DNA from: SIG565 sp045651765
GTDB taxonomy: Bacteria > Bacillota > Clostridia > Oscillospirales > Acutalibacteraceae
Direction of reading: 5' to 3'
NCBI GenBank assembly: GCA_045651765.1
Contig: JAZRSY010000015.1
Location: forward strand, 1 to 64,000
DNA: 64,000 nucleotides
Under the pieces are notes generated by a model. That model was not told where the DNA came from. It saw nothing but the letters and a program-made list of their open reading frames with translations, and ran no database searches. The translations under genes were made by a program, and so were the position numbers. Shown here one piece after another: positions 34,725-43,752 of this stretch (the first letter of the stretch is position 1; each line of letters opens with the position of its first letter).

Positions 34725-34755
34725 AAAAAAAGACCTATTTTATAGGTCTTTTTTT
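34725..34755 (+). terminator. Terminator of proS
   Basis: Stem AGACCTAT/ATAGGTCT flanked by an A-run and a T-run of seven, with a three-base loop (34739-34741). Confidence 0.9.
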
Positions 34756-34799
34756 GCATACTGCACCTTTTTTGTTAAACAATATTAAAGGTGATTATT

Positions 34800-35201
34800 T
34801 TGAAGGCAATTAAAAATTTTTTAATATTTTTTCTAATTGGTGGAACGGGTTATGCTTTAATTGAAATTTTGTGGCGCGGCAAAACACATTGGTCCATGTT
34901 TACTTTAGGTGGAATCTGCTTTAATGCTTTTGGCAAAATTGCAAAAATTTTTAACAATATGTGTCTGCTTTATAAATCTTTAATAGCAGTGTTTTTTATA
35001 ACCTTTGCCGAGCTTATTTATGGTCTTATTTTTAACATTTTGCTCAAAAAAGACATTTGGGATTACAGCTCTATTCCCTTTAATTTTAAGGGGCAAATTT
35101 GTTTATTATACTCTTGCTTTTGGTGGTTTTTAAGCCTGTTTTTTATCCCATTGGCTAATAAGCTAAACAATAACTTGCAAAATCACAAAAAGGTGTTATA
35201 A
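34800..35201 (+). CDS. Putative CmpB-like membrane protein
   Basis: About 133 residues from the TTG at 34800 (AAAGGTGAT upstream; a GTG at 34791 overlaps the ribosome site). Four hydrophobic segments (about 5-22, 30-47, 59-82, 100-120) with the pattern FLIGGTGYALIEILWRG near the start, which resembles the ABC_trans_CmpB group of clostridial membrane proteins. No ATPase gene is next to it, so a transporter role is doubtful. Function unknown. Confidence 0.65.
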   Translation: MKAIKNFLIFFLIGGTGYALIEILWRGKTHWSMFTLGGICFNAFGKIAKIFNNMCLLYKSLIAVFFITFAELIYGLIFNILLKKDIWDYSSIPFNFKGQICLLYSCFWWFLSLFFIPLANKLNNNLQNHKKVL

Positions 35202-35231
35202 TATTTATGTAATTTTTTTTAGAGGTTTATT

Positions 35232-36374
35232 ATGGGTTTTTTACACAGAACTTGGGCCGAAATTGATATTGCGGCCTTAATACATAACTTTAAAATAATT
35301 AAAAATGCCTGCCAAGGCAGCAAAATAATGTCGGTTGTTAAGGCCGATGCTTATGGCCACTCGGTTAAAGATATTGCCCCCGTCTTAGACAAACTTGGAA
35401 CCGACAGTTTTGCCGTTTCTAACATTGATGAAGCCATTCAACTAAGGCAACTCGGCATTAATAAGCCTGTTTTAATATTAGGCTATACCCCACCACAATT
35501 GGCCAACCAGCTATATTCAAACAATATTACACAAACCGTTTATTGTGAAGAATATGCTAAAAAATTATCCGAAAACGCCGAAGCTGCAGGAATTAAGATT
35601 AATGTGCACATAAAATTAGATACCGGAATGGGCCGTTTGGGCTTTAATGTTAGAAATAAATTATTGCCCGAATTTGATAATATAGTTAATGTTTTCTCAT
35701 ATAAAGGGTTAAATGTTACCGGCACTTATACTCATTTTTCGGTGGCCGACTGCCCCGAGAGTGATAACAAAGACTATACCGAGTGCCAATTTGACAGGTT
35801 TAACACCGTTATAAAGCGGTTAAATAATTTAGGCCTCAACACAGGGATTATACATTGTTGTAATTCGGCCGGTATTTCATTAGGCTCAGATTACCACCTT
35901 AATATGTGCCGCCCGGGTATAATTCTTTATGGTCTTAGACCTTCGGGTAGTGTTGATTTTAACGGTCAACTTAAACCCGTTATGACGGTAAAATCGGTAA
36001 TATCTATGGTAAAAACTATAACTGAGGGCGACTGTGTAAGCTATGGCCGCACCTTTATAGCAAAAGGCAAAATGCGTGTTGCCACAGTTACCGCCGGCTA
36101 TGCCGATGGATACCCAAGGTTGCTTTCTAATTTAGGCTATGTGTTGGTTAATGGGCAAAGGGCTAAAATATTAGGCCGCGTTTGTATGGACCAATTTGTT
36201 ATAGATGTTACTAATATCCCCTCAGCCTTAGAGGGCGACGAGGTTATACTTTTTGGAAAAGACCTTTTGGTAGATGAACTTGCTGAAAAGTGCGGAACCA
36301 TTAATTATGAAATTATTTGTGGAATATCGCCCAGGGTTCCGCGTGTAATTATAAATAATTTAAAGGAGTGTTAA
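35232..36374 (+). CDS. alr: Alanine racemase
   Basis: 380 residues. PLP enzyme that makes D-alanine for peptidoglycan. The PLP lysine is in VVKADAYGHSV (about 35-45), the second catalytic residue is the tyrosine in CVSYGRTF, and GYADGYPR and GRVCMDQFVIDV are typical. The ribosome site is AGAGG. It is followed by mscL after one base, so the two are co-transcribed. Confidence 0.96.
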   Translation: MGFLHRTWAEIDIAALIHNFKIIKNACQGSKIMSVVKADAYGHSVKDIAPVLDKLGTDSFAVSNIDEAIQLRQLGINKPVLILGYTPPQLANQLYSNNITQTVYCEEYAKKLSENAEAAGIKINVHIKLDTGMGRLGFNVRNKLLPEFDNIVNVFSYKGLNVTGTYTHFSVADCPESDNKDYTECQFDRFNTVIKRLNNLGLNTGIIHCCNSAGISLGSDYHLNMCRPGIILYGLRPSGSVDFNGQLKPVMTVKSVISMVKTITEGDCVSYGRTFIAKGKMRVATVTAGYADGYPRLLSNLGYVLVNGQRAKILGRVCMDQFVIDVTNIPSALEGDEVILFGKDLLVDELAEKCGTINYEIICGISPRVPRVIINNLKEC

Positions 36375-36375
36375 C

Positions 36376-36804
36376 ATGAAAAAATTTATTAATGAATTTA
36401 AGGAATTTATAACCCGTGGTAATGTTATTGACCTAGCCGTCGGCGTTATTATCGGTGCTGCTTTTAAAGACATTGTAACTAGCCTTACAGATAACATTAT
36501 TTCCCCTATTTTAGCCTTATTCGGCAAAGCCGACCTTAGCGCTTATGCTCTTCACCTTAGGGGTGATAACGCCATTAAATATGGTGCATTTATAACTTCG
36601 GTTATTAATTTCTTAATAATGGCATTTATTATATTCTTACTCATTAAGGGCATTGCTGCTATTCAAAATTTAGGTAGTAAATTAACCAAAAAACATGAAG
36701 AAGCTGCTCCTGCAGAACCCACAACAAAGGTTTGCGAATTCTGCAAAAGCGAAATTGCAATTGATGCAACCCGCTGCCCACATTGCACATCGGAACTTAA
36801 ATAA
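36376..36804 (+). CDS. mscL: Large-conductance mechanosensitive channel with C-terminal zinc ribbon
   Basis: 142 residues. MscL core: EFKEFITRGNVIDLAVGVIIG (quoted in two helices), pore helix about 14-40, second helix about 70-95 (AFIIFLLIKGI). It opens under membrane tension to release solutes. The C-terminus has a double CxxC ribbon (Cys120, Cys123, Cys134, Cys137) that E. coli MscL lacks; it would face the cytoplasm and may bind zinc. Found in some clostridial MscL proteins, role unknown. Confidence 0.93.
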   Translation: MKKFINEFKEFITRGNVIDLAVGVIIGAAFKDIVTSLTDNIISPILALFGKADLSAYALHLRGDNAIKYGAFITSVINFLIMAFIIFLLIKGIAAIQNLGSKLTKKHEEAAPAEPTTKVCEFCKSEIAIDATRCPHCTSELK

Positions 36805-36818
36805 AATACATAAAACAA

Positions 36819-36844
36819 AGCGGTGCAGAATTTTCTGCACCGCT
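36819..36844. terminator. Bidirectional terminator between mscL and hppA
   Basis: Twelve-base arms AGCGGTGCAGAA/TTCTGCACCGCT with almost no loop, T-run of seven to eight on the plus strand, TTTGTTTTATG on the minus strand. Confidence 0.88.
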
Positions 36845-36851
36845 TTTTTTA

Positions 36852-38936
36852 TTAAAAAATAGAAGCCTTAACAATTAATGCCGCAAACACTATAGAAACC
36901 ATTGAAAGCAATTTGATTAAAATATTAATTGCAGGGCCCGAAGTATCTTTAAACGGGTCGCCTACCGTATCGCCAACAACGGCAGATTTATGGCAACTTG
37001 AGCCTTTGCCGCCGTGAACGCCGCTTTCGATATATTTTTTAGCATTATCCCACGCGCCGCCCGAGTTTGACATAAACACTGCCATTAAAAATCCCGAAAT
37101 TGTGGCGCCTGCCAACATTCCCACAACACCTGCGGGGCCTAAGGCCAAACCAACAACAACAGGCACAACCACGGCAATTATGGTTGGCAGCACCATTTCT
37201 TTAAGGCTGGATTTTGTACATAAATCCACACAACTGGCATAATCAGCTTCAGCCTTACCATCCATTAGACCTGTAATTTCTTTAAACTGTCTGCGAACTT
37301 CTTTAACAACGCTTTGGGCTGCACGGCCTACCGAATTCATTGTAAGGGCCGAGAACACAAACGGCAGACAAGCGCCAACAAACAAGCCGACTAACACCGT
37401 TGGGTTATTAATTCCAAGGTTAGAAATTTTGGCTGCGCCGCCTTCAATAGAATTTATTTTTTCAATATAAGATGCCATTAGCGCCAGCGCTGTAAGTGCT
37501 GCCGAGCCTATTGCAAAGCCCTTACCGGTTGCTGCGGTTGTGTTGCCCAGAGAATCGAGCGCATCGGTGCGCTCACGCACTGATTTATCAAGTCCTGCCA
37601 TTTCGGCAATGCCACCGGCGTTGTCGGCCACAGGGCCGTAAGCATCGGTAGCCAAGGTAATACCCAAAGTGGAAAGCATTCCTACAGCAGCAAGTGAAAT
37701 TCCGTACAAGCCCATTGAAGCACTTTGTGCGCCACCCGAAACAAAATAGGCTACCAAAACGCAAACTGCAATTATTACCACCGGTATTAATGTAGACAAC
37801 ATTCCTACCGATAAACCACCAATAATTATAGTGGCAGTTCCGGTTTCTGACGTTGCGGCTAAATTGCGGGTTGGTTTATAACTTTCAGATGTAAAGTATT
37901 CGGTTGCTTGACCAATTAACACACCCGAAACAAGACCTGATAAAATTGCAAAATATATTTTCCAGTTGGATACACCTAAAACATAATAAACCAACGGTAA
38001 CGATAACACAGCTATTAATATTGCCGAAAAATTAGTGCCGCGTGAAAGTGAGCCTAAAAGTTGTTTTTGGGTTGCACCCTCTTTAGTTTTTACCAAGAAT
38101 GTACCAAAAACCGAACAAATTATGCCAACGGCCGCAATGAGTATTGGCAAAGCCATTGCATTAATATTTTTTAATGCTGCAACACCCAACGCACAAGACG
38201 AAATAACCGAGCCAACATAAGATTCGTAAAGGTCAGCACCCATACCGGCAACATCGCCAACGTTATCGCCAACATTATCAGCAATAACTGCTGGGTTACG
38301 GGGGTCATCTTCTGGTATACCGGCTTCAACCTTGCCAACTAAATCGGCTCCAACATCGGCCGCTTTTGTGAAAATACCGCCACCGACACGGGCAAACAAA
38401 GCCATTGAAGAGGCACCCATACCAAATGTTATCATAGCGCTTGTTATTTCAACTTCGCTTAGTTTGAACACAAATTTTAACAAAATAAACCAAATAGAAA
38501 TATCTAAAAGGCCAAGGCCAACCACCGTAAAGCCCATTACGCTACCGGCAGAAAACGCAACCCTTAAACCCTTGTTAAGTCCGTTTATGCAGGCATTAGC
38601 CGTTCTTGAATTGGCTAATGTGGCAATTTTCATTCCAATAAAGCCCGAAAGCGCCGAGAAAAAACCGCCAGTTATGAATGCAAACGGCACATATGGTGTA
38701 AGCAGACCTAAAAACGCCATTACACCAAGAACCACAAAAATTACCGCAAAGAAAATTACAACAATTTTGTATTGTCTTTTTAAATAGGCATTAGCACCCG
38801 AACGAATTGAAGCCGCTATTTTTTTCATTTTTTCGGTTCCTTCGGGGAATTTTATAATTTTTTTAGCAGTAAAAGCAGCAAAAATCAATGCAAAAACTGC
38901 GCTTAATGAAGAAACTAACGCTAAAAATTTATCCAT
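36852..38936 (-). CDS. hppA: Membrane pyrophosphatase, potassium-dependent type (ion-pumping)
   Basis: 694 residues from the ATG at 38936 (GGAGG upstream). About 16 membrane helices. Pyrophosphate-binding motifs DVGADLVGKVEAGIPEDDP (about 195-213), DNVGDNVGDVAGMGADLYE and DAYGPVADNAGGIAEMA are intact. In GNTTAATGKGFAIGSA the residue that is lysine in potassium-independent pumps is alanine, which marks the potassium-dependent class. Such enzymes pump sodium and/or protons; sequence by eye cannot decide which. Together with Rnf it would recover energy from PPi as an ion gradient. Confidence 0.95.
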   Translation of the reverse strand: MDKFLALVSSLSAVFALIFAAFTAKKIIKFPEGTEKMKKIAASIRSGANAYLKRQYKIVVIFFAVIFVVLGVMAFLGLLTPYVPFAFITGGFFSALSGFIGMKIATLANSRTANACINGLNKGLRVAFSAGSVMGFTVVGLGLLDISIWFILLKFVFKLSEVEITSAMITFGMGASSMALFARVGGGIFTKAADVGADLVGKVEAGIPEDDPRNPAVIADNVGDNVGDVAGMGADLYESYVGSVISSCALGVAALKNINAMALPILIAAVGIICSVFGTFLVKTKEGATQKQLLGSLSRGTNFSAILIAVLSLPLVYYVLGVSNWKIYFAILSGLVSGVLIGQATEYFTSESYKPTRNLAATSETGTATIIIGGLSVGMLSTLIPVVIIAVCVLVAYFVSGGAQSASMGLYGISLAAVGMLSTLGITLATDAYGPVADNAGGIAEMAGLDKSVRERTDALDSLGNTTAATGKGFAIGSAALTALALMASYIEKINSIEGGAAKISNLGINNPTVLVGLFVGACLPFVFSALTMNSVGRAAQSVVKEVRRQFKEITGLMDGKAEADYASCVDLCTKSSLKEMVLPTIIAVVVPVVVGLALGPAGVVGMLAGATISGFLMAVFMSNSGGAWDNAKKYIESGVHGGKGSSCHKSAVVGDTVGDPFKDTSGPAINILIKLLSMVSIVFAALIVKASIF

Positions 38937-39052
38937 TTTTACGCCTCCATAAATTTTGTAAAAAGTATTATACCACAATATATATTAATTTCTATATATT
39001 CAAGTTGACACACAAATGTAAATTTAAGTTTACTTACGCAAATCTGTTTAAA

Positions 39053-39080
39053 AAACGAGTTAACTTTTGTTAACTCGTTT
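39053..39080 (-). terminator. Terminator of guaA
   Basis: Twelve-base stem AAACGAGTTAAC/GTTAACTCGTTT, 4-base loop, then TTTAAAC on the minus strand. Confidence 0.8.
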
Positions 39081-39086
39081 TAATTA

Positions 39087-40070
39087 TTATTCAAATTCTA
39101 TTGTGCCAACAGGCTTTGGTGTTAGGTCTAATAAAACGCGGTTTATTCCCTCTACCTCGTTAGTTATGCGTTTTGTTATTAAGTGAAGCACGCTATATGG
39201 AATTTCTTCAATGGTGGCACTCATGGCGTCGGTGGTGTTAACGGCACGTATAATGGCCGACCAACCTTCGTAACGTTTGTCGTTGCGAACGCCCACACTT
39301 TTCATATCGGGCACGGCAATAAAATATTGCCAAACGGTTTTGTTAAGGCCGCAATTATCAAATTCCTCACGTAAAATTGCATCGGCCTCGCGCAAGGCAT
39401 GAAGCCTGTCCCTAGTGATTGCGCCCAAGCAACGCACGCCAAGTCCGGGGCCCGGGAATGGCTGACGGTCAACCATATTTTCAGGTAAACCTAAAGCCTT
39501 ACCTACAACACGAACTTCGTCTTTATAAAGCAGTTTTACCGGCTCTACTAAGCCTTCAAAATGAATATCTTCGGGCAAGCCGCCAACATTGTGGTGGGCT
39601 TTAACACCGTTAGATTCTAAAATGTCGGGGTATATTGTGCCTTGAGCTAAAAATAAAACATCGCTTAACTTACGGGCTTCTTCTTCAAACACGCGAACGA
39701 ACTCGCCACCAATAATTTTACGCTTTTGTTCAGGGTCGGCCACGCCTTCTAATTTATTTAAAAAGCGGTCGGTAGCATCAATGTAAACAAGGTTAGCGTT
39801 TAATTCTTTGCCAAAAACATTTACAACCTGTTCGCTTTCACCCTTGCGCATAAGGCCGTGGTTAACATGAACGCAAACAAGTTGTTTGCCAATGGCCTTA
39901 ATTAAAAGGGCTGCTACAACCGAGCTGTCTACACCGCCCGAAAGCGCTAACAACACCTTTTTGTTTCCAACCTGCTGCCTTACTTGCTCTATTTGTTCAT
40001 TTATAAAATCTTCTGCCAGGGCGGCGGTTGTTATTCTTTGCATTGAATCCGGTCTTACATTAGAATCCAT
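39087..40070 (-). CDS. guaA: GMP synthase ATP-pyrophosphatase subunit only (no glutaminase domain)
   Basis: 327 residues; bacterial GuaA is normally about 510. The PP-loop SGGVDSS (44-50), the IIGGEFVRVFEEEA region, HHNVGGLP, RQPFPGPGLGVRC and the C-terminal dimer domain ending KPVGTIEFE are complete, but the N-terminal class I glutaminase domain is absent and there is no trace of it upstream. The protein has a normal start (AAGGGGAATG). It thus resembles the two-subunit archaeal form, in which the glutaminase is separate, or it uses ammonia. The CofE-like gene lies 20 bases upstream in the same operon. Confidence 0.93.
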   Translation of the reverse strand: MDSNVRPDSMQRITTAALAEDFINEQIEQVRQQVGNKKVLLALSGGVDSSVVAALLIKAIGKQLVCVHVNHGLMRKGESEQVVNVFGKELNANLVYIDATDRFLNKLEGVADPEQKRKIIGGEFVRVFEEEARKLSDVLFLAQGTIYPDILESNGVKAHHNVGGLPEDIHFEGLVEPVKLLYKDEVRVVGKALGLPENMVDRQPFPGPGLGVRCLGAITRDRLHALREADAILREEFDNCGLNKTVWQYFIAVPDMKSVGVRNDKRYEGWSAIIRAVNTTDAMSATIEEIPYSVLHLITKRITNEVEGINRVLLDLTPKPVGTIEFE

Positions 40071-40090
40071 TTTACATTCCCCTTTAAAAC

Positions 40091-41296
40091 TTAGTCGTTA
40101 GTATAATTATCGAAATAGCCTTGTACTAAAACAACAGGAGTTCCCTTGTCGCCCGAGCCGCTGGTTAAATCGCAAAGTGAACCAATAAGGTCGGTTAACT
40201 GGCGTGGAGTTGTGCCCTGAGCCGCCATATTACCCACGAGGCTGCTGCCATCTTTTGCCTTTATGCTTTGGCTAATTGCTTCTTTAAGTTCTTCACCCGA
40301 TAAATCTTTATAATCGTTATCGGCCAAATATTTAAGTTTTAACTCGTTAGGAGTGCCAATAAGACCGTCGGTAAATGCGGGTGAAACAACCGGGTCGGCA
40401 AGTTCCCAAATTTTGCCTTGTGGGTCTTTGAAAGCACCGTCGCCGTAAACCATAACCTCTACGTGTTTGCCTGTAGCCTTTAATATGCGGGCTTGAATGT
40501 CAAGCACTAAATCTTTACATTCCCTTGGGAAGAGTTTAACAGAGGTTTCGGTTGATTTATTAGAACCTAAAAGGCCATATTTTTCGTTAAAGCCGCTGCC
40601 CGAAACCGAGGTGTTTAAAACTTCATCCAAACCGTAAACTAATTTTGCACCTGCGGCCTTTAACAAGCGCTTAGTGCGGGCACGGGTGTGAATGTCGCAA
40701 TTTAGGACACAATCGGTATATTCGAGTATTGCTTTGGGTTGGTTAGCAAAAATTATTTCCACCTCGGCACCGCACTCGGTAATAAGGTTTTGGTAATATT
40801 CAACGTAATCAACACCGGTAAACTCTAATTTTTGAACACCGAAAACCTCGCGGTAGCGAGCAAGTGTTAAAACATCGGAATATGGATTAATGCCGGCTTT
40901 GTCGATTAAATCGTAAGTGGCAAGAGAGTTGCCAACCTCGTCGGAAGGGTAACTTAACATTAAAACAATTTTTTTAGCACCCTTAGCAATACCGCGCAAG
41001 CAAATTGCAAAGCGGTTGCGGGACAATATTGGGAAAATAACACCTATTGTTTGGTCGCCGAATTTTGATTTAATATCGGCTGCAATATCGTCCACTGTGG
41101 CATAGTTGCCTTGTGCCCTTGCAACAATAGATTCAGTAAGTGAAATAACATCGCGGTCCCTGAGGCTGAAGCCTTCGTATTCGGCTGCCTCTAAAACGCT
41201 GGTAGCCACTATTTCGGCTAAATTGTCGCCCTGCCTGATTATTGGACAACGAATTCCGCGCGATATTGTGCCAACTCTTCTTTCTTTATTTTCCAT
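40091..41296 (-). CDS. CofE-like coenzyme F420-0:L-glutamate ligase family protein
   Basis: 401 residues; the CofE fold is at about 1-250 with GISRGIRCPIIRQGDNL at the N-terminus, RDRDVISLTESIVARAQG (about 46-63), and VYGDGAFKDPQGKIWELADP near 285-305, which fits the GTP/metal and substrate regions of the F420 ligase. No other F420 gene is present and most clostridia lack F420, so it may add glutamate to another acceptor. It is upstream of guaA in a two-gene operon and has its own promoter (41380-41407). The call at the family level is good; the substrate is unknown. Confidence 0.82.
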   Translation of the reverse strand: MENKERRVGTISRGIRCPIIRQGDNLAEIVATSVLEAAEYEGFSLRDRDVISLTESIVARAQGNYATVDDIAADIKSKFGDQTIGVIFPILSRNRFAICLRGIAKGAKKIVLMLSYPSDEVGNSLATYDLIDKAGINPYSDVLTLARYREVFGVQKLEFTGVDYVEYYQNLITECGAEVEIIFANQPKAILEYTDCVLNCDIHTRARTKRLLKAAGAKLVYGLDEVLNTSVSGSGFNEKYGLLGSNKSTETSVKLFPRECKDLVLDIQARILKATGKHVEVMVYGDGAFKDPQGKIWELADPVVSPAFTDGLIGTPNELKLKYLADNDYKDLSGEELKEAISQSIKAKDGSSLVGNMAAQGTTPRQLTDLIGSLCDLTSGSGDKGTPVVLVQGYFDNYTND

Positions 41297-41379
41297 TTTA
41301 TTTTCCTTTCCGCCTAATATTACCTTAGCAATACGGCAACGAAATTAACAAAATATTGTATGTTATTTATAACAATATT

Positions 41380-41407
41380 ATTATACAACAAAATGCCAAT
41401 TTGTCTA
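41380..41407 (-). promoter_or_regulatory. Promoter of the cofE-like/guaA operon
   Basis: On the minus strand TAGACA (41402-41407), 16-base spacer and TATAAT (41380-41385). The leader of about 80 bases is AT-rich; no purine riboswitch-like fold was seen. Confidence 0.65.
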
Positions 41408-41446
41408 TAAAAAATTGAAAATTTTTTCGCAAATTTTTTCTTTATT

Positions 41447-42349
41447 TTACATTATTGCACTTAACATTAACATTTCTTTAAGGTTTGAATAAATGCTGTC
41501 GGCCTGTGAAAGCGGCAATGGGTTTTTACCCAAGCCCACCTCGACGGTAAATGCAGGGCGATTAAATTCGCTAATAAACCAGTCTTTAAAGCCGCCGCCC
41601 GATGCTAATCCCAAGGGTACATCGAGCGCATAACCTGAAGATGTTGCCATTATTTCAGCCATTTTTTGTGCGCGTGGCGGGTTGTGGTTTTCGTAGTTCC
41701 AATATATAACCTCGCCCTGAGAATGAAAGGCCACAGCATGCCTTATTTTTTGCACACGGCAAAGTTCGGCAATGCTTAAACTCTCGGGCTCACTCAAGGG
41801 TGAAAAACCACCAAAACGGGTGGGTGCCGGTCCGTAAATCCCGGCCTTTTTTTCAAGTTCATTAAGTTTATGCCAGCCTGCAGGAAAATTATGGTTAATA
41901 TCCACTCCCCTGGCATTTGCATTCCAATGGGTATAATCGGATTTACACAACTTTTCGATTTTTTCGTCCATAATGCCACAGGCTTTTTTGCCGTGAATAG
42001 AAATTTCCACACCGTCGGGGTTAACCATTGGCACCACTATTAACGCCCTGCCGTTAAAGGCCTTTTTGGCGTTAAGCCCTGCTATGTAGCCATCATTTTT
42101 TAAGGCGACACAAAGTTCTTCCAAAAAGCGCAACAGAATGTATGTTGTAATGTGTTCACTGCCGTGAAACGAAGCCGCAAAAAGCACATATTCGCTTTGT
42201 CTGCCAAGTTTTAAATACGGTATGTCGCGCCCTAAGCAACTGCGACCCAATAAGCCGCAATGCAAAAAACTATATTTGCTGCAGAGCAAATTTACCGCAT
42301 TTTTTGTTTCCTTATAATCGTAATTTTTTAAACTAACTATTTCTTCCAT
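41447..42349 (-). CDS. M14 zinc carboxypeptidase, cytoplasmic
   Basis: 300 residues without a signal peptide. Zinc ligands HGSE (His62, Glu65) and the later histidine in FHSQGEVIYW, arginine/asparagine site NARGVDINHNFPAGW, and a catalytic glutamate in FTVEVGLG. The GRSCLGRDIPYLKLG segment is typical of the gamma-D-glutamyl-diaminopimelate (Endopeptidase I-like) branch. It may recycle peptidoglycan peptides. It follows the decarboxylase gene, separated by a terminator. Confidence 0.9.
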   Translation of the reverse strand: MEEIVSLKNYDYKETKNAVNLLCSKYSFLHCGLLGRSCLGRDIPYLKLGRQSEYVLFAASFHGSEHITTYILLRFLEELCVALKNDGYIAGLNAKKAFNGRALIVVPMVNPDGVEISIHGKKACGIMDEKIEKLCKSDYTHWNANARGVDINHNFPAGWHKLNELEKKAGIYGPAPTRFGGFSPLSEPESLSIAELCRVQKIRHAVAFHSQGEVIYWNYENHNPPRAQKMAEIMATSSGYALDVPLGLASGGGFKDWFISEFNRPAFTVEVGLGKNPLPLSQADSIYSNLKEMLMLSAIM

Positions 42350-42409
42350 TTTTACCGCCCTTTCTTACTTATATGTTTATTAAAAAAGAGCGTAAATAAT
42401 GCAAAAAAT

Positions 42410-42433
42410 AAAGGACAAAATTAATTGTCCTTT
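42410..42433 (-). terminator. Terminator of the decarboxylase-fold gene
   Basis: Nine-base stem AAAGGACAA/TTGTCCTTT with a 6-base loop that holds the stop codon, followed by ATTTTTTG on the minus strand. Confidence 0.8.
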
Positions 42434-43752
42434 ACTACATCTATTTTTTCTATATTGTACCTTTCAAAAAGTTGTATGGCCTGCTTTGTAACAAGTTCGC
42501 CGCTAACTAAAATTGGCACTGCAGGTGGGCAGCTAACGGTGGGTGCTGCTAAAATGCGGCCTTCGGCTTTTAATGCTGAAACCCTTTCGCTGCTGCCTAA
42601 CACGGCACCCCGAATTGATAATTTTTGTTGGCTTATGTTTAAACCTAACGGTTGATTATTAATGGGATTTTTATGTTCCAACCTGCCAAAGAAACTTTTG
42701 AATTTAATATAGTCAAGACCATTGTTTTGTGGTGTAAACATAAAAACGACGGTATTATCACAGCATAATTCGGGTTCTATTTTACAGCGTTTTAGTTTGT
42801 TGTAAAACTCGGCCTCAGAGTAGCCGATTTCTGCAATGTTAACGGTTATTTTTAATGGCTCGGTGCCAATTAATTTATAACCGTTTTGCCTTAAAAAATT
42901 CTTTAAATTGTCCACCTTTTTAATGCATTTTTGTAACTGCTTTTTATATTCCCCGCCCAAATATTTATTAGCAAAATCGAGCGACTGCAAGACCAAATAA
43001 GATGGGCTGGTAGAAGAAAATAAGGCAAGATATTTTTCGGCCGAGGCAATATAATGCTCATACCCTTTTGCTATGTGCAAATAGGCGCCACCCGTTAATA
43101 CGGGCAGGGTTTTATGGGCCGAATCACAACACATGGCGGCACCCAAATTAATGGGGTGTTGTGTGCTATCCAAAAACCTCAAATAAGCCCCATGGGCGTT
43201 ATCGACCACAAGGGGTATATTATAATTTTTGCAGGTTTTGGCAAGCCCTTTTATGTTAAGCGTATTACCTAAATAATCGGGCGAGGTTACATAAACCGCG
43301 TTTGGTAATGTTTTGGTGTTTTTAAGGTAATCTTCTAAATATTCGGGGGTAATGTTGCATTCGCAAATATTGCCTGAATCGCCATAAAGCCAACTAACAT
43401 TAACATTAAGCAATGCGCAGGCATAAATAAAGGCTTTATGGGCGTTTCGACCTGCTAAAACAACGGGGTTAGGTCCACTGTTTTCAAGCACCAACCCAAG
43501 CATTGCCTTAATAACGGTGGTTGAGCCTTGGGTGGAATAATATGTTGCGGCACTGCCAAAAAGCTTTGTTGCATTTTGTTGGCTCTCTTTAATAATGCCG
43601 CCTGCGTTATTTAAAACATCGGCTCCGTTAATTTCGGTAATATCAAGTTTTTCAAGACCTAAAAACTTTTTGCCCTTATGACCGGGCATATGTAGCCTAA
43701 CGGTGTGAGATTTACTGTATTTTTTTACAAAATCAACTATTGGTGTTTTCAT
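42421..43752 (-). CDS. Orn/Lys/Arg-decarboxylase-fold PLP enzyme
   Basis: 443 residues, shorter than the 700-residue inducible decarboxylases and similar to the YaaO/SpeA-like clostridial group. It starts VRLHMPGHKGKKF, then the PLP lysine in DSAHKTLPVLTGGAYL (about 211-215), with SQGSTTVIKA-type phosphate loop and a C-terminal domain with AAPTVSCPPAVPILVSGE. Likely lysine or arginine decarboxylase. Its start overlaps the end of scfB by 20 bases, so it is translationally coupled to the SCIFF maturase gene. Confidence 0.88.
   Translation of the reverse strand: MKTPIVDFVKKYSKSHTVRLHMPGHKGKKFLGLEKLDITEINGADVLNNAGGIIKESQQNATKLFGSAATYYSTQGSTTVIKAMLGLVLENSGPNPVVLAGRNAHKAFIYACALLNVNVSWLYGDSGNICECNITPEYLEDYLKNTKTLPNAVYVTSPDYLGNTLNIKGLAKTCKNYNIPLVVDNAHGAYLRFLDSTQHPINLGAAMCCDSAHKTLPVLTGGAYLHIAKGYEHYIASAEKYLALFSSTSPSYLVLQSLDFANKYLGGEYKKQLQKCIKKVDNLKNFLRQNGYKLIGTEPLKITVNIAEIGYSEAEFYNKLKRCKIEPELCCDNTVVFMFTPQNNGLDYIKFKSFFGRLEHKNPINNQPLGLNISQQKLSIRGAVLGSSERVSALKAEGRILAAPTVSCPPAVPILVSGELVTKQAIQLFERYNIEKIDVVKDN

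Noticed and set aside
38332..38787. Plus-strand frame of 151 codons within the pyrophosphatase gene
   Set aside because: Shadow of the highly conserved hppA; hydrophobic codons read in antisense.
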